In this document: piece after piece, positions 38,079 through 44,866 of the stretch | Layout: each line of letters begins with the position of its first letter | How positions within the stretch are numbered: the stretch's first letter is position 1 | Program-made: the position numbers and the translations under genes | Notes under the pieces: model-generated | The model's database searches: none | What the model saw: the letters and a program-made list of their open reading frames with translations, nothing else | What the model was told of the DNA's origin: nothing | Origin: JANJUB01 sp964586225 | GTDB taxonomy: Bacteria; Armatimonadota; Fimbriimonadia; Fimbriimonadales; Fimbriimonadaceae | Length of the DNA: 44,866 nucleotides | NCBI GenBank assembly: GCA_964586225.1 | Contig: CAZPHD010000025.1 | Location: forward strand, 1-44,866 | Direction of reading: 5' to 3'

Positions 38079-40427
38079 ATGGACCCCTATAGCCTGCGTA
38101 AGCTTCACGAACGCCTGGACCGGATTGAGCAAAGGCTCGACCGACTTGAAGGTCGCGAGTCCCCATCCAACCCGATCCCTGCTGAAACTCCTCCCCCGCC
38201 GCCGCCCGAGGCCTTCGTGACCCCGCCCCCGGTCTTTGAGTTGCCCAAGGTAACGCAACCCTCACAGACGAAGTCTCCCCAAGCGTTCGATGAGTTGCAG
38301 TTGGGGGGTCGCGTACTACCCATCGTTGGTGGTGCCGTCTTCTTGCTTGGCATCGCTTTCTTGATCGCGCTGGGCATCTCGCGAGGCATGCTCACGCCGC
38401 AAGTTCAGTTCTTTGGCTCGCTCGCCCTGTCGGTCGCCTTTGTCGTGTTGGGTGCCGTTAAGCGCGACGAGCGCGAGGGATTCGGTCAGGTGCTTTCCGC
38501 CGTCGGTTCGGGTGGGTTGTACTTGACGGCGGCTGGCGGCCATGTCTTTCATGGCCTGTATGGTTCGAGTGTCGTTGTGATCTCGTTCATCTTGCTCGGG
38601 CTCGCAAACCTGGGCTACAGCCTGGGTCGAGGCTCGCTTCCCTTCTACGGTCTCGGCGTCGCGGGTGGACTTGTGGGCGCGGTCTTGCCCCTGTCCGAGG
38701 GCCAGTGCGGGCTTCACGCCGGGCTGCACTTGCTGATCATGGCGACGGCCGGAGCGATCGCTTGGCGCAAGGCGTGGTTCGCGCCGTTGGCGCTCACGTG
38801 GCTCTTAGGGGGAGTCCTCGCCCTCCAATGCTTCAGCGTCGCCGGCGATCACGATGTGACCCGGATGCTCCTTATCGGCGGACACACGCTCATCTCGGCG
38901 ATCGCCTTGGCCGCGGCTAGCCGATTCGAAGCCCGCGAAGGTGAAGGACCGGTAGCGCTTCCGGCGGTCGTCCTCGGCCTTGGCGGCTTGGCCATGATGT
39001 TCGTGCAGCCGACAACCGCGCTGCACCTGGGGGCACTGGCGTTAGCCATCGCGGCGGGGGCGTCCACCTATCTGATGCCCGGCTCGATGGTACGCGGCCA
39101 CGTTGCCGCCGCTGCTTTCTGCGTGGCGGCAATGTTAGCGCCGTGGGGTAACGACGCTAGGTTGACTGCATTTGCGCTGGCCGGACTCGGTGCCGCGGCG
39201 GCCATCGTGGGGTACCGCAAGGCCCTTGATCTACCGAGCTTCCTTTCCGCACTTCTCGTTGTGGAAGGCGTCGCTGCCATGCAGGTGGTGCTCCACGGAC
39301 CCCAACAAGACTTCTTTTTGCGGGTGATCAATGCCTTTGACCGACCCTTGGCGCTGCAGATGAGCGGGGCCCTGGCCGTCGCGGCTTTCCTTGCCTGCGG
39401 AGCCCTCAGCAAGGTTCGCGGTAAGACCGCGGGCAGCATAACGCTGGGCTTAATCACCCCGCTCATCGGCTATTTGGCTTACCTCACGTTCATGCCGTGG
39501 GACGTGAGCGGCGTGTTCGCTATTCCCATCGGGCTCGCGTTCATGGTCATTGTCTTTTCGGGTTTCGTTCGGCAAACCGAAGACCCTACGGCGGTGGTTT
39601 TGGCATGGATCGTGGCCACGGCCGGAACGCTCATCTTCTGGACCGGTGTGCTCACGGGTCGGGAAGCCATGCTGATGCCCTCGCTACTCCTAATGCTGGT
39701 GGCGCTCTCAAGCTTCTTGGCGGTCACGTATAAGCAAGGACCCGAGAACATGCGGTCGGCATCCGATCTACTCTTTGGATTCCTGGGCGGTAGCCTCATC
39801 GCGAGGGTTCTTTTCGAAATCATCAGCGCCCAGTCGACGTTGCGTGCCTCGGTGGCGGGGACCATCGCGCTGACCATCTGGCTGGTGGCTCTCATGCTTT
39901 GGGCGGGCAAGCGCCCATCGTCCGCAATGATTCCGCTGGTTGTTGTTTATGCCTTGGTGACGGCTCTGGCTCACCTGTCAGCGCTTGAGAAACAAGCAAC
40001 CTGGCTCGACGCCGCACTGTTCACCGTTGATCTTGTTTTGATTGCCGTGTTTTCGTGGGTCATGCGCGCCAACGGGGTGAAGCCGCACCACGCCTATTGC
40101 ATCTCATCGGCGATTGGCTGGTTGCCATTCTTCTTCTTGGGAGTTAGCATCTTGGGTGACCTGACCGGAGCGATGTCGCACAACGGCGCAACGACGGTGA
40201 CATGGACGATCTATGCTGCCGTGATCCTCGCCATTGGATTTGCGCTCAAGGAGTCGGGACCGCGATTCCTCGCACTCGGGTTGTTTGGCATGACGCTAAC
40301 CAAGGTGCTGCTTGTCGATTTGGCGGCGCTTGACCCCGTGATCAGGATTGCGGCGCTGTTGCTGTTGGGACTGGTGATGATCGGTGGCGGGTATGCCTAC
40401 GTGCGGTTCATGAAGCGCGATCCCTGA
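38079..40427 (+). CDS. DUF2339 polytopic membrane protein
   Basis: 782 residues. It begins with a short coiled coil (LRKLHERLDRIEQRLDRLEG), a proline-rich linker, then about 22-24 membrane helices, starting VLPIVGGAVFLLGIAFLIALGIS. This organisation (cytoplasmic coiled coil, linker, many helices) is the DUF2339 family, large predicted membrane proteins of unknown role. The last 50 bp of the gene, with the stop codon, are duplicated exactly at 42223-42272, 1.8 kb downstream. The start is ATG 38079, just upstream of the coiled coil. Confidence 0.85.
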   Translation: MDPYSLRKLHERLDRIEQRLDRLEGRESPSNPIPAETPPPPPPEAFVTPPPVFELPKVTQPSQTKSPQAFDELQLGGRVLPIVGGAVFLLGIAFLIALGISRGMLTPQVQFFGSLALSVAFVVLGAVKRDEREGFGQVLSAVGSGGLYLTAAGGHVFHGLYGSSVVVISFILLGLANLGYSLGRGSLPFYGLGVAGGLVGAVLPLSEGQCGLHAGLHLLIMATAGAIAWRKAWFAPLALTWLLGGVLALQCFSVAGDHDVTRMLLIGGHTLISAIALAAASRFEAREGEGPVALPAVVLGLGGLAMMFVQPTTALHLGALALAIAAGASTYLMPGSMVRGHVAAAAFCVAAMLAPWGNDARLTAFALAGLGAAAAIVGYRKALDLPSFLSALLVVEGVAAMQVVLHGPQQDFFLRVINAFDRPLALQMSGALAVAAFLACGALSKVRGKTAGSITLGLITPLIGYLAYLTFMPWDVSGVFAIPIGLAFMVIVFSGFVRQTEDPTAVVLAWIVATAGTLIFWTGVLTGREAMLMPSLLLMLVALSSFLAVTYKQGPENMRSASDLLFGFLGGSLIARVLFEIISAQSTLRASVAGTIALTIWLVALMLWAGKRPSSAMIPLVVVYALVTALAHLSALEKQATWLDAALFTVDLVLIAVFSWVMRANGVKPHHAYCISSAIGWLPFFFLGVSILGDLTGAMSHNGATTVTWTIYAAVILAIGFALKESGPRFLALGLFGMTLTKVLLVDLAALDPVIRIAALLLLGLVMIGGGYAYVRFMKRDP
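40378..40427 (+). repeat. 50-bp direct repeat, left copy (end of DUF2339 gene)
   Basis: TGATCGGTGGCGGGTATGCC through GCGATCCCTGA, identical base for base to 42223-42272. It encodes the last 16 residues and stop of the DUF2339 protein. The bases flanking the two copies differ, so the match ends sharply at both sides. Confidence 0.95.
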
Positions 40428-40510
40428 GAGCGTGCGATGCCGAGCGCGTCAACGCTGTGACATGTTCAACCGCAGAAGAGCACGAGTCCGCCCAAGCTGC
40501 TGACTACCTT

Positions 40511-40540
40511 GAACTCCCCACACGCTAGGCTGGGGAGTTC
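40511..40540. terminator. Bidirectional hairpin terminator
   Basis: GAACTCCCCA and TGGGGAGTTC form a perfect 10-bp stem around a 10-nt loop, followed by AGCACTACTCTTTCT. It lies between the convergent DUF2339 gene and the gene at 40588-42056, inside the insert bounded by the 50-bp repeats. Confidence 0.7.
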
Positions 40541-40587
40541 AGCACTACTCTTTCTATAACATGGTCGAAACACGGCGATCAACCCAA

Positions 40588-42056
40588 CTAGAACATTCCC
40601 ACGTAGAACCTAACCTTGTCGATTCGATACGTCCAGTTGCTGCTAATGGCAGGGCCAGCCCGTTTGACCCAAATTCGACACTTGATCTTCCCAGTCACCG
40701 GATGCACAAACGCAGACGCGTCATCTAAACGAGTGATGTCAACGTTGGTATCGGTGTTGCCGAGAGCGGTTTCGCTAACCGTTACCCAAGAGTTGTTCTG
40801 GGTGTTAAGCACTTGGAGTTGTTGGTTGAATCCCGTTAGCGAGATCGCGGATTCGACCTCCAGGTTGAGGTAGATCGGGTCGCCAGGAGGCACTGTACCC
40901 TCAACCGTCATCTGAATCGGGGGATCCGTAAGGGACAATACAAAGAACTGCCTAGCGCGCAGATAATCGTTGTCAGACTGGAATAGCGAGGCAATCGTCC
41001 CACCTGTCTGCTGTCCACGCTGGAAAGAGATCGCGTCCGGGACCACTACCTCATTCTCGAAGATCCTGACACTATCGATCACCGACGCACGATCACCAAC
41101 ATCCGTTCCGCCTTCGAATTTGAGAACGCCATCTGCAGAAGACGGCGTGAACGGCTTTGAAGCGAAGTTGCGCCAAACGGGATTTGTCTGGATCTGAAAC
41201 GGGGCAATTTCGGCACCGTCGTAAAGAACCCGCACGGGCTGCGCGACATCCGCCCCGAGCCCACCGTCTCGGCGCATCATCCACCACTGAACGTGATAGC
41301 TTTTACCAGGTACGAAGTCACCAACTCTCTGATTGAATGACGCGCTCCGCTGAATGTAGGCGTACTGCTCACCTTCAAATGCGGAGCTACCCCAAGAACT
41401 GTCATTATTGGCCATACCGCTTGTGCCGAGAAACTCCCAAGCAGTCTGAATGCCGCCCGGATTTGCTGCATACTGATTGAGGCCGAGAGGTGGAAACTCA
41501 AAGCCTGGGTTGGCAGGCAGCCCGTAAGGCGGGGGAGGCCAACTTGCGATTTCAACATCATCGATCGCCGTAGCTCGGTCGAATTCATTGTTGGTTCTTA
41601 GTTCAATCTCATGGGTTGTGTTCGTTGCCGTGAACCAGTAGCTAGCATGTTGAATCCACTGCTGTGTTGCAGGTGCGACCCCAAGCGAGATGGGAACTCC
41701 ATCCTTGAGCACCTCGATCGGTGCCCCAGGGTTGTTGTTCGGGCGGCGGTGAGCCCAGTAGGTGACTCGATACTGTGTTCCAGGAACGAACCCTGTTACC
41801 ACTTGTCGAATCCGACCTCCATTGCCTTGCGACTGAAGGAACGCATACTGCACACCGATTGACCCGAGGTTCCCCAAACTGTGTTGCCATTGGCCATGCC
41901 GGCATTGTTTAAAAAAGTCCATCCGGGAATCCCTGAGGGACGGTACTGCCAGCTATTCGAACCAAACAGGGGATTCTCAAAGCTACTGTTTGCAACCTGG
42001 CTGAACGATAGCGAGACTGCCGCAAAGGCAAATAGTGAACTTAGATGCAGCTTCAT
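40588..42056 (-). pseudogene. Exported two-domain beta-sandwich protein, one-base frameshift
   Basis: A signal peptide (MKLHLSSLFAFAAVSLSFSQ) precedes two copies of a beta-sandwich module of the DUF642 type: FENPLFGSNSWQYRP ... GVQYAFLQSQGNGGRIRQVV and GFEFPPLGLNQYAAN ... GEQYAYIQRSASFNQRVGDF. The frame shifts between WGTSG and SIGVQYAF near 41859-41866; one missing base would restore a protein of about 489 residues that matches the second copy's WGSSAFEGEQYAYIQ. It is less GC-rich than its neighbours and lies wholly between the two 50-bp direct repeats. Probably a surface carbohydrate-binding protein; error and true mutation cannot be told apart. Confidence 0.65.
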
Positions 42057-42222
42057 TCCTGCAGTATACAACGGGAATCCAAACATACCAGCTCATTGTT
42101 GAAGATTCTTACAGCGATTTTTGTCATCCGCTTGATTTCCACCCTGCTTCGTTGATGACAGCTATCCTGCCAAGTCCTGGTTTGGCTTCCGAGCACTGGC
42201 TTGGCCGGTACGGATGCCAACT

Positions 42223-42272
42223 TGATCGGTGGCGGGTATGCCTACGTGCGGTTCATGAAGCGCGATCCCTGA
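42223..42272 (+). repeat. 50-bp direct repeat, right copy
   Basis: Exact copy of 40378-40427. It overlaps the end of the minus-strand glycine-zipper gene (stop 42253-42255), so that gene's last five codons and its stop come from the repeat. The repeat thus carries the 3' ends of two converging genes. Confidence 0.95.
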
Positions 42273-42552
42273 TCGGCAAGCCGAGTTCTTCGAGTTCGCG
42301 GCGGTGGTGGCTTTGCCACGTCAGGATGGCGACGACGCAAACTCCGACGATCACTCCTCCGGTGAGCCCCTGAGTGGCACCGAGCCCGAGTCCAAGGCGT
42401 GCGTAGTCAATGTTGTCTTCGGGCTTGAAGCCAAAAACAGCTCGGTAGTAGTCGGGGGCCATGTTCCCAATCAACGATCCGACCAGGGCACCCAGCGCAC
42501 AACCACCGATGGCGGAAATCCCGCAGAGCCCAAGCGCTTTGCCGGGCGTCAT
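42253..42552 (-). CDS. Glycine-zipper small membrane protein
   Basis: 99 residues with two membrane stretches: LCGISAIGGCALGALVGSLIG and LGLGLGATQGLTGGVIVGVCVVAIL, both with GxxxG repeats that resemble glycine-zipper packing. A conserved part between them (YYRAVFGFKPEDNIDYARL) faces one side. No family named. The ATG overlaps the DoxX gene stop (ATGA, 42549-42552), so the two are coupled. Its last codons lie in the 50-bp direct repeat. Confidence 0.7.
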   Translation of the reverse strand: MTPGKALGLCGISAIGGCALGALVGSLIGNMAPDYYRAVFGFKPEDNIDYARLGLGLGATQGLTGGVIVGVCVVAILTWQSHHRRELEELGLPIRDRAS

Positions 42553-42965
42553 AGGTCACCGCGCTTGGAGAACCGCGCGTCAACACTCCACGGCCCGCCG
42601 CCAAACGCCCACACGACCACGCACGCAAAGCACACCATCACTGCCGCGACGCCGCCATTCTGCGCGGGCCAGGTGCCGTTGGGCTGATGGAACTGGAAGT
42701 AGGCGACGGCCATGGTTCCGGACATTAGGAACGCCGCCGGGCGGGTGAGCAAGCCGGCCATTAGGAGCGCACCCCCGATGAGTTCCAGCCAGCCCCCGAT
42801 CCAGATTTGGCTCCAAGGCGTGAGGACCTGCCCGTCCGGCATGCCTCCCAGCCAGCCGAAAATCTTCATGCCACCGGCCTGCAAGAGGATTAACCCGGAA
42901 ACAACGCGCAACAAGGTGAAGCTGATCGCCTGCGGAAGCCGCCACTTCACGTCTATTTCATCCAT
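42549..42965 (-). CDS. DoxX-family membrane protein
   Basis: 138 residues with four membrane helices: AISFTLLRVVSGLILLQAGGMKIFGWL (the R-x3-G-x3-GLLF-type start with a basic K-F motif), IGGWLELIGGALLMAGLLTRP, FLMSGTMAVAYFQFHQPNG, and AAVMVCFACVVVWAFGGGPWSVD. These are DoxX marks. DoxX proteins are small membrane components linked to redox stress or quinone-dependent thiosulphate oxidation; the exact partner is unknown. Its end overlaps the glycine-zipper gene. Confidence 0.85.
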   Translation of the reverse strand: MDEIDVKWRLPQAISFTLLRVVSGLILLQAGGMKIFGWLGGMPDGQVLTPWSQIWIGGWLELIGGALLMAGLLTRPAAFLMSGTMAVAYFQFHQPNGTWPAQNGGVAAVMVCFACVVVWAFGGGPWSVDARFSKRGDL

Positions 42966-43141
42966 ATCCTACTAACGATTGGCACCCGCTGAGAATCACC
43001 ATCAATCGCCAAAGAATCTCTCGGGACCCCTTAGGATTACCGGGCAACGTGCCGATACCACTGATAGGCCGAAGAACACTCGGCTGGATCGCCAAGGATC
43101 GGTGATCGCATCGGCACACGGAAGCGCGGCGGAGAACCACC

Positions 43142-43495
43142 GTGCAAATACTCGACAACCTTTTTGGACCGCACGCAAAGAACCTGGAACGGGCGCTCGA
43201 CCGGACGACCCAGCGGCATTCGCTGCTGACGGAGAATCTGGCGAACGTCAACACGCCGGGCTACAAGCGCAAGGACGTGGACTTCGACATCGCCCTCGAA
43301 CAGGAGATGAACCGAGGTCGCGACGCCAGCAGCCCCCGCGTAGACCCCGGTTCGATTCGCGTTGACGGCTCTTCCGTGGACCTCGAAACCGAAGTCGCCT
43401 CGCTGGCTGAAACCGAGCTTCGCTACCAAATGCTTACCGAGATGACCGCGCGCTACTTCCGCGGCCTCGAGAATGTCATCAGGGAGGGTCGCTAA
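43142..43495 (+). CDS. flgB: Flagellar basal-body rod protein FlgB
   Basis: 117 residues with the rod-protein N-terminus QRHSLLTENLANVNTPGYKRKDVDF (the NxANxxTPGYK motif) and the C-terminal helix ELRYQMLTEMTARYFRGLENVI. FlgB is the proximal rod, anchored to the MS ring. The start is GTG 43142; the first Met later in the frame would lose the first helix. It begins the operon flgB-flgC-fliE-fliF, and flgC follows after 1 nt. Confidence 0.93.
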   Translation: MQILDNLFGPHAKNLERALDRTTQRHSLLTENLANVNTPGYKRKDVDFDIALEQEMNRGRDASSPRVDPGSIRVDGSSVDLETEVASLAETELRYQMLTEMTARYFRGLENVIREGR

Positions 43496-43496
43496 G

Positions 43497-43889
43497 TTGA
43501 TCGGTAAGGCGATGCGCATTTCGGCCTCGGGCATGACGGCCGAGCGCTTCCGAATGGACGTGATCTCATCGAACATCGCGAACGCGAACTCGATGCAGGT
43601 CAAGGGCGGAGCCGAACCCTACCGCCGACGAGATGTCGTGCTGCAATCGGGCAAGGACGGCGTCGAGATTCGCGGCGTGATCCAGGAGCCCACGGAACAG
43701 CGACCCTTCCGCCGAGTCTACGATCCCGGTAATCCCAATGCGGTGGACGGCTACGTCACCTACACCAATGTCGAACCCATCTTCGAGATGGTGAACATGA
43801 TGGGCGCCTCTCGCGCCTACGAAGCGAACGTCGCCGCCTTCAACTCGGCAAAGGCGATGTTCCGCAGTGCCTTGAATATCGGACGGTAA
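43497..43889 (+). CDS. flgC: Flagellar basal-body rod protein FlgC
   Basis: 130 residues: MRISASGMTAERFRMDVISSNIANANS, the rod/hook N-terminal motif with the first helix, PYRRRDVVLQSGKDGV, and the C-terminal YEANVAAFNSAKAMFRSALNI. It forms the proximal rod with FlgB. The start is TTG 43497 (SD GGGAGG upstream), with ATG 43512 as an alternative. The first starts of flgB and flgC are non-ATG. fliE follows after 5 nt. Confidence 0.93.
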   Translation: MIGKAMRISASGMTAERFRMDVISSNIANANSMQVKGGAEPYRRRDVVLQSGKDGVEIRGVIQEPTEQRPFRRVYDPGNPNAVDGYVTYTNVEPIFEMVNMMGASRAYEANVAAFNSAKAMFRSALNIGR

Positions 43890-43894
43890 TCACC

Positions 43895-44188
43895 ATGAGA
43901 ATCCACAACCTCGGACAGAACCTGACTCCTGGCCTCGATAAGGTCAAGGGCGCGGCCGAGGGCAACGGCGACGACTTCGCCCAAACGTTGATGGACGTAA
44001 TCAAAGAGGTTAACCAGGCTCAAGCGGACTCCCGCAACCTGCAAAACTCGGCGATTGCGGGTCAACCTGTGGAGCCTCACGATCTGATGATCACGATGGA
44101 ACGCGCCGGCACCGCCATGCAGCTTACGATGCAAGTGCGGAACAAGATGCTGGAAGCCTACCAAGAGATCAGCCGAATGCAGATCTAG
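43895..44188 (+). CDS. fliE: Flagellar hook-basal body complex protein FliE
   Basis: 97 residues: FAQTLMDVIKEVNQAQADS, PVEPHDLMITMERAGTAMQLTMQVRNKMLEAYQEISRM, the standard FliE helices. FliE joins the MS ring to the rod and is secreted before the rod. ATG 43895 begins 5 nt after the flgC stop. fliF starts 28 nt downstream. Confidence 0.93.
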   Translation: MRIHNLGQNLTPGLDKVKGAAEGNGDDFAQTLMDVIKEVNQAQADSRNLQNSAIAGQPVEPHDLMITMERAGTAMQLTMQVRNKMLEAYQEISRMQI

Positions 44189-44216
44189 CCTGCTCCCCAG
44201 GGTCTTGGACTAGACC

Positions 44217-44866
44217 ATGGGCGCAATGTTGTTAAAACTGAGAACTTGGTGGGAAACCGCCGACCGAACCCAGCGTGCCGTCACGCTGTTCGGAGGCGCG
44301 TTCCTCGTGATCTTGCTGGGGGGCACCTTCTTCTTCGCCTCGCGGCCCAAGATGACGATGGCTTTTGGTGGGCTGTCGCCGACCGACGTCGGAACCGTTA
44401 CCGCTGAGATCCAGAAGCTCGGCATCCCGGTCGAGTTCGACAATCAGGGCAATGTGATGGTGCCGTCAAGCCAGGTGGCCGAAGTTCGCGCCAAGCTCGC
44501 CGTCGCCGGCAAGCTTCCCTCCTCCGCCCATGTCGGCAACGAGGAACTCTCGAAGCTCGGCATGATGAACACGCCCGCCGTAGAGCGCGAGCGAATCAAG
44601 TCGATTCTCGAAGGTGAACTCTCGCGATCGATTGAGCAGATCGAAGGCGTGGGCACCGCCCGAGTTCACATCACCCTCGGCGAACGAACCGCGTTTGCCG
44701 CCGAAAAGAAGCCCGCCACTGCCAGCGTCGTCATTCACGAGAAGTCAGGTGGCGTCGACCAAGCCAGCGCACGCGCCATTGCAATGATGGTTGCTAACGG
44801 CGTCCCGGGACTCGAACCCGCAAAGGTGTTCGTGGTTGACAACGCGGGCCGAGCTCTCTATGACGG
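44217..44866 (+). CDS. fliF: Flagellar MS-ring protein FliF, 3' partial
   Basis: The first 216 residues are visible, cut by the window end. After a short cytoplasmic start there is one membrane helix (LFGGAFLVILLGGTFFFA), then the ring-building motif domain (GGLSPTDVGTVTAEIQKLGIPVEF), the LSKLGMMNTPAVERERIKSILEGELSRSI region, and GTARVHITLGERTAF. FliF makes the MS ring and houses the export apparatus. Start ATG 44217 is used. Confidence 0.93.
   Translation, partial: MGAMLLKLRTWWETADRTQRAVTLFGGAFLVILLGGTFFFASRPKMTMAFGGLSPTDVGTVTAEIQKLGIPVEFDNQGNVMVPSSQVAEVRAKLAVAGKLPSSAHVGNEELSKLGMMNTPAVERERIKSILEGELSRSIEQIEGVGTARVHITLGERTAFAAEKKPATASVVIHEKSGGVDQASARAIAMMVANGVPGLEPAKVFVVDNAGRALYD

Noticed and set aside
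40428..42222. Integrase or transposase in the direct-repeat insert
   Set aside because: Frames on both strands were read; only the exported protein is seen, and there are no terminal inverted repeats.
43030..43057. Sigma-28-like promoter before flgB (TAGG, then GCCGATA)
   Set aside because: Only the -10-like part fits; the -35 matches TAAA poorly.

Overview
The window looks like chromosomal DNA (about 60% GC) from an uncultured or draft-sequenced bacterium. Armatimonadota, class Fimbriimonadia, is the best guess. This rests on inference only: a start of a flagellar operon, a c-di-AMP riboswitch, many DinB-, GNAT- and VOC-family singletons, Ig-repeat exported proteins and a DUF2339 protein. 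A run of 10 Ns (2896-2905) and several one-base frameshifts show that it is draft assembly.

Layout. 1-5400: a DUF6265-like protein, a P-loop kinase, a 717-residue PKD/Ig-repeat exported protein split by the N-gap, an unknown gene of lower GC, and six copies of a palindromic repeat. 4831-9504: small enzymes (DinB, aminoglycoside phosphotransferase, DUF1579, YCII, ArsC). 9635-16940: M1 peptidase, a REP-associated (RAYT/Y1) transposase between inverted palindromic ends, an Lnt-like nitrilase, an orphan GyrB-type TOPRIM fragment, a ferredoxin reductase with a frameshifted truncated haemoglobin behind a strong palindromic operator, and a HEAT protein joined to an Ig-repeat remnant. 17627-20213: an ECF sigma / small membrane protein / large membrane protein operon with ATGA overlaps. 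21147-25754: GIN-domain lipoprotein, aldo/keto reductase, small membrane proteins, tRNA-Lys, VOC, GNAT, and a decayed VapBC locus. 25788-34052: secreted phosphoesterase, stress-type small enzymes, tRNA-Gln, a gutted endonuclease/exonuclease/phosphatase gene, a GH43-like and a GH29 glycosidase, a lipoprotein and a DinB protein. 34060-38013: a PDZ plus alpha/beta hydrolase protein divergent from a PadR regulator, then a c-di-AMP (ydaO/yuaA) riboswitch in front of a small unknown gene. 38079-42965: a DUF2339 membrane protein whose last 50 bp are duplicated exactly 1.8 kb downstream, bracketing a low-GC exported-protein gene, then a glycine-zipper protein and DoxX. 43142-44866: flgB-flgC-fliE-fliF, with fliF cut by the window end.

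Two themes stand out. First, at least four families of hairpin-forming dispersed repeats sit at gene ends, and one has a compensatory base change in its stem. Second, several loci show recent rearrangement or decay: the direct-repeat-bounded insert, the TOPRIM fragment, the Ig remnant, VapBC, and the internally deleted nuclease. The most promising items are the 50-bp-repeat-bounded insert, the riboswitch-controlled unknown gene, the globin/reductase pair with its operator, and the catalytically degenerate orphan TOPRIM domain.
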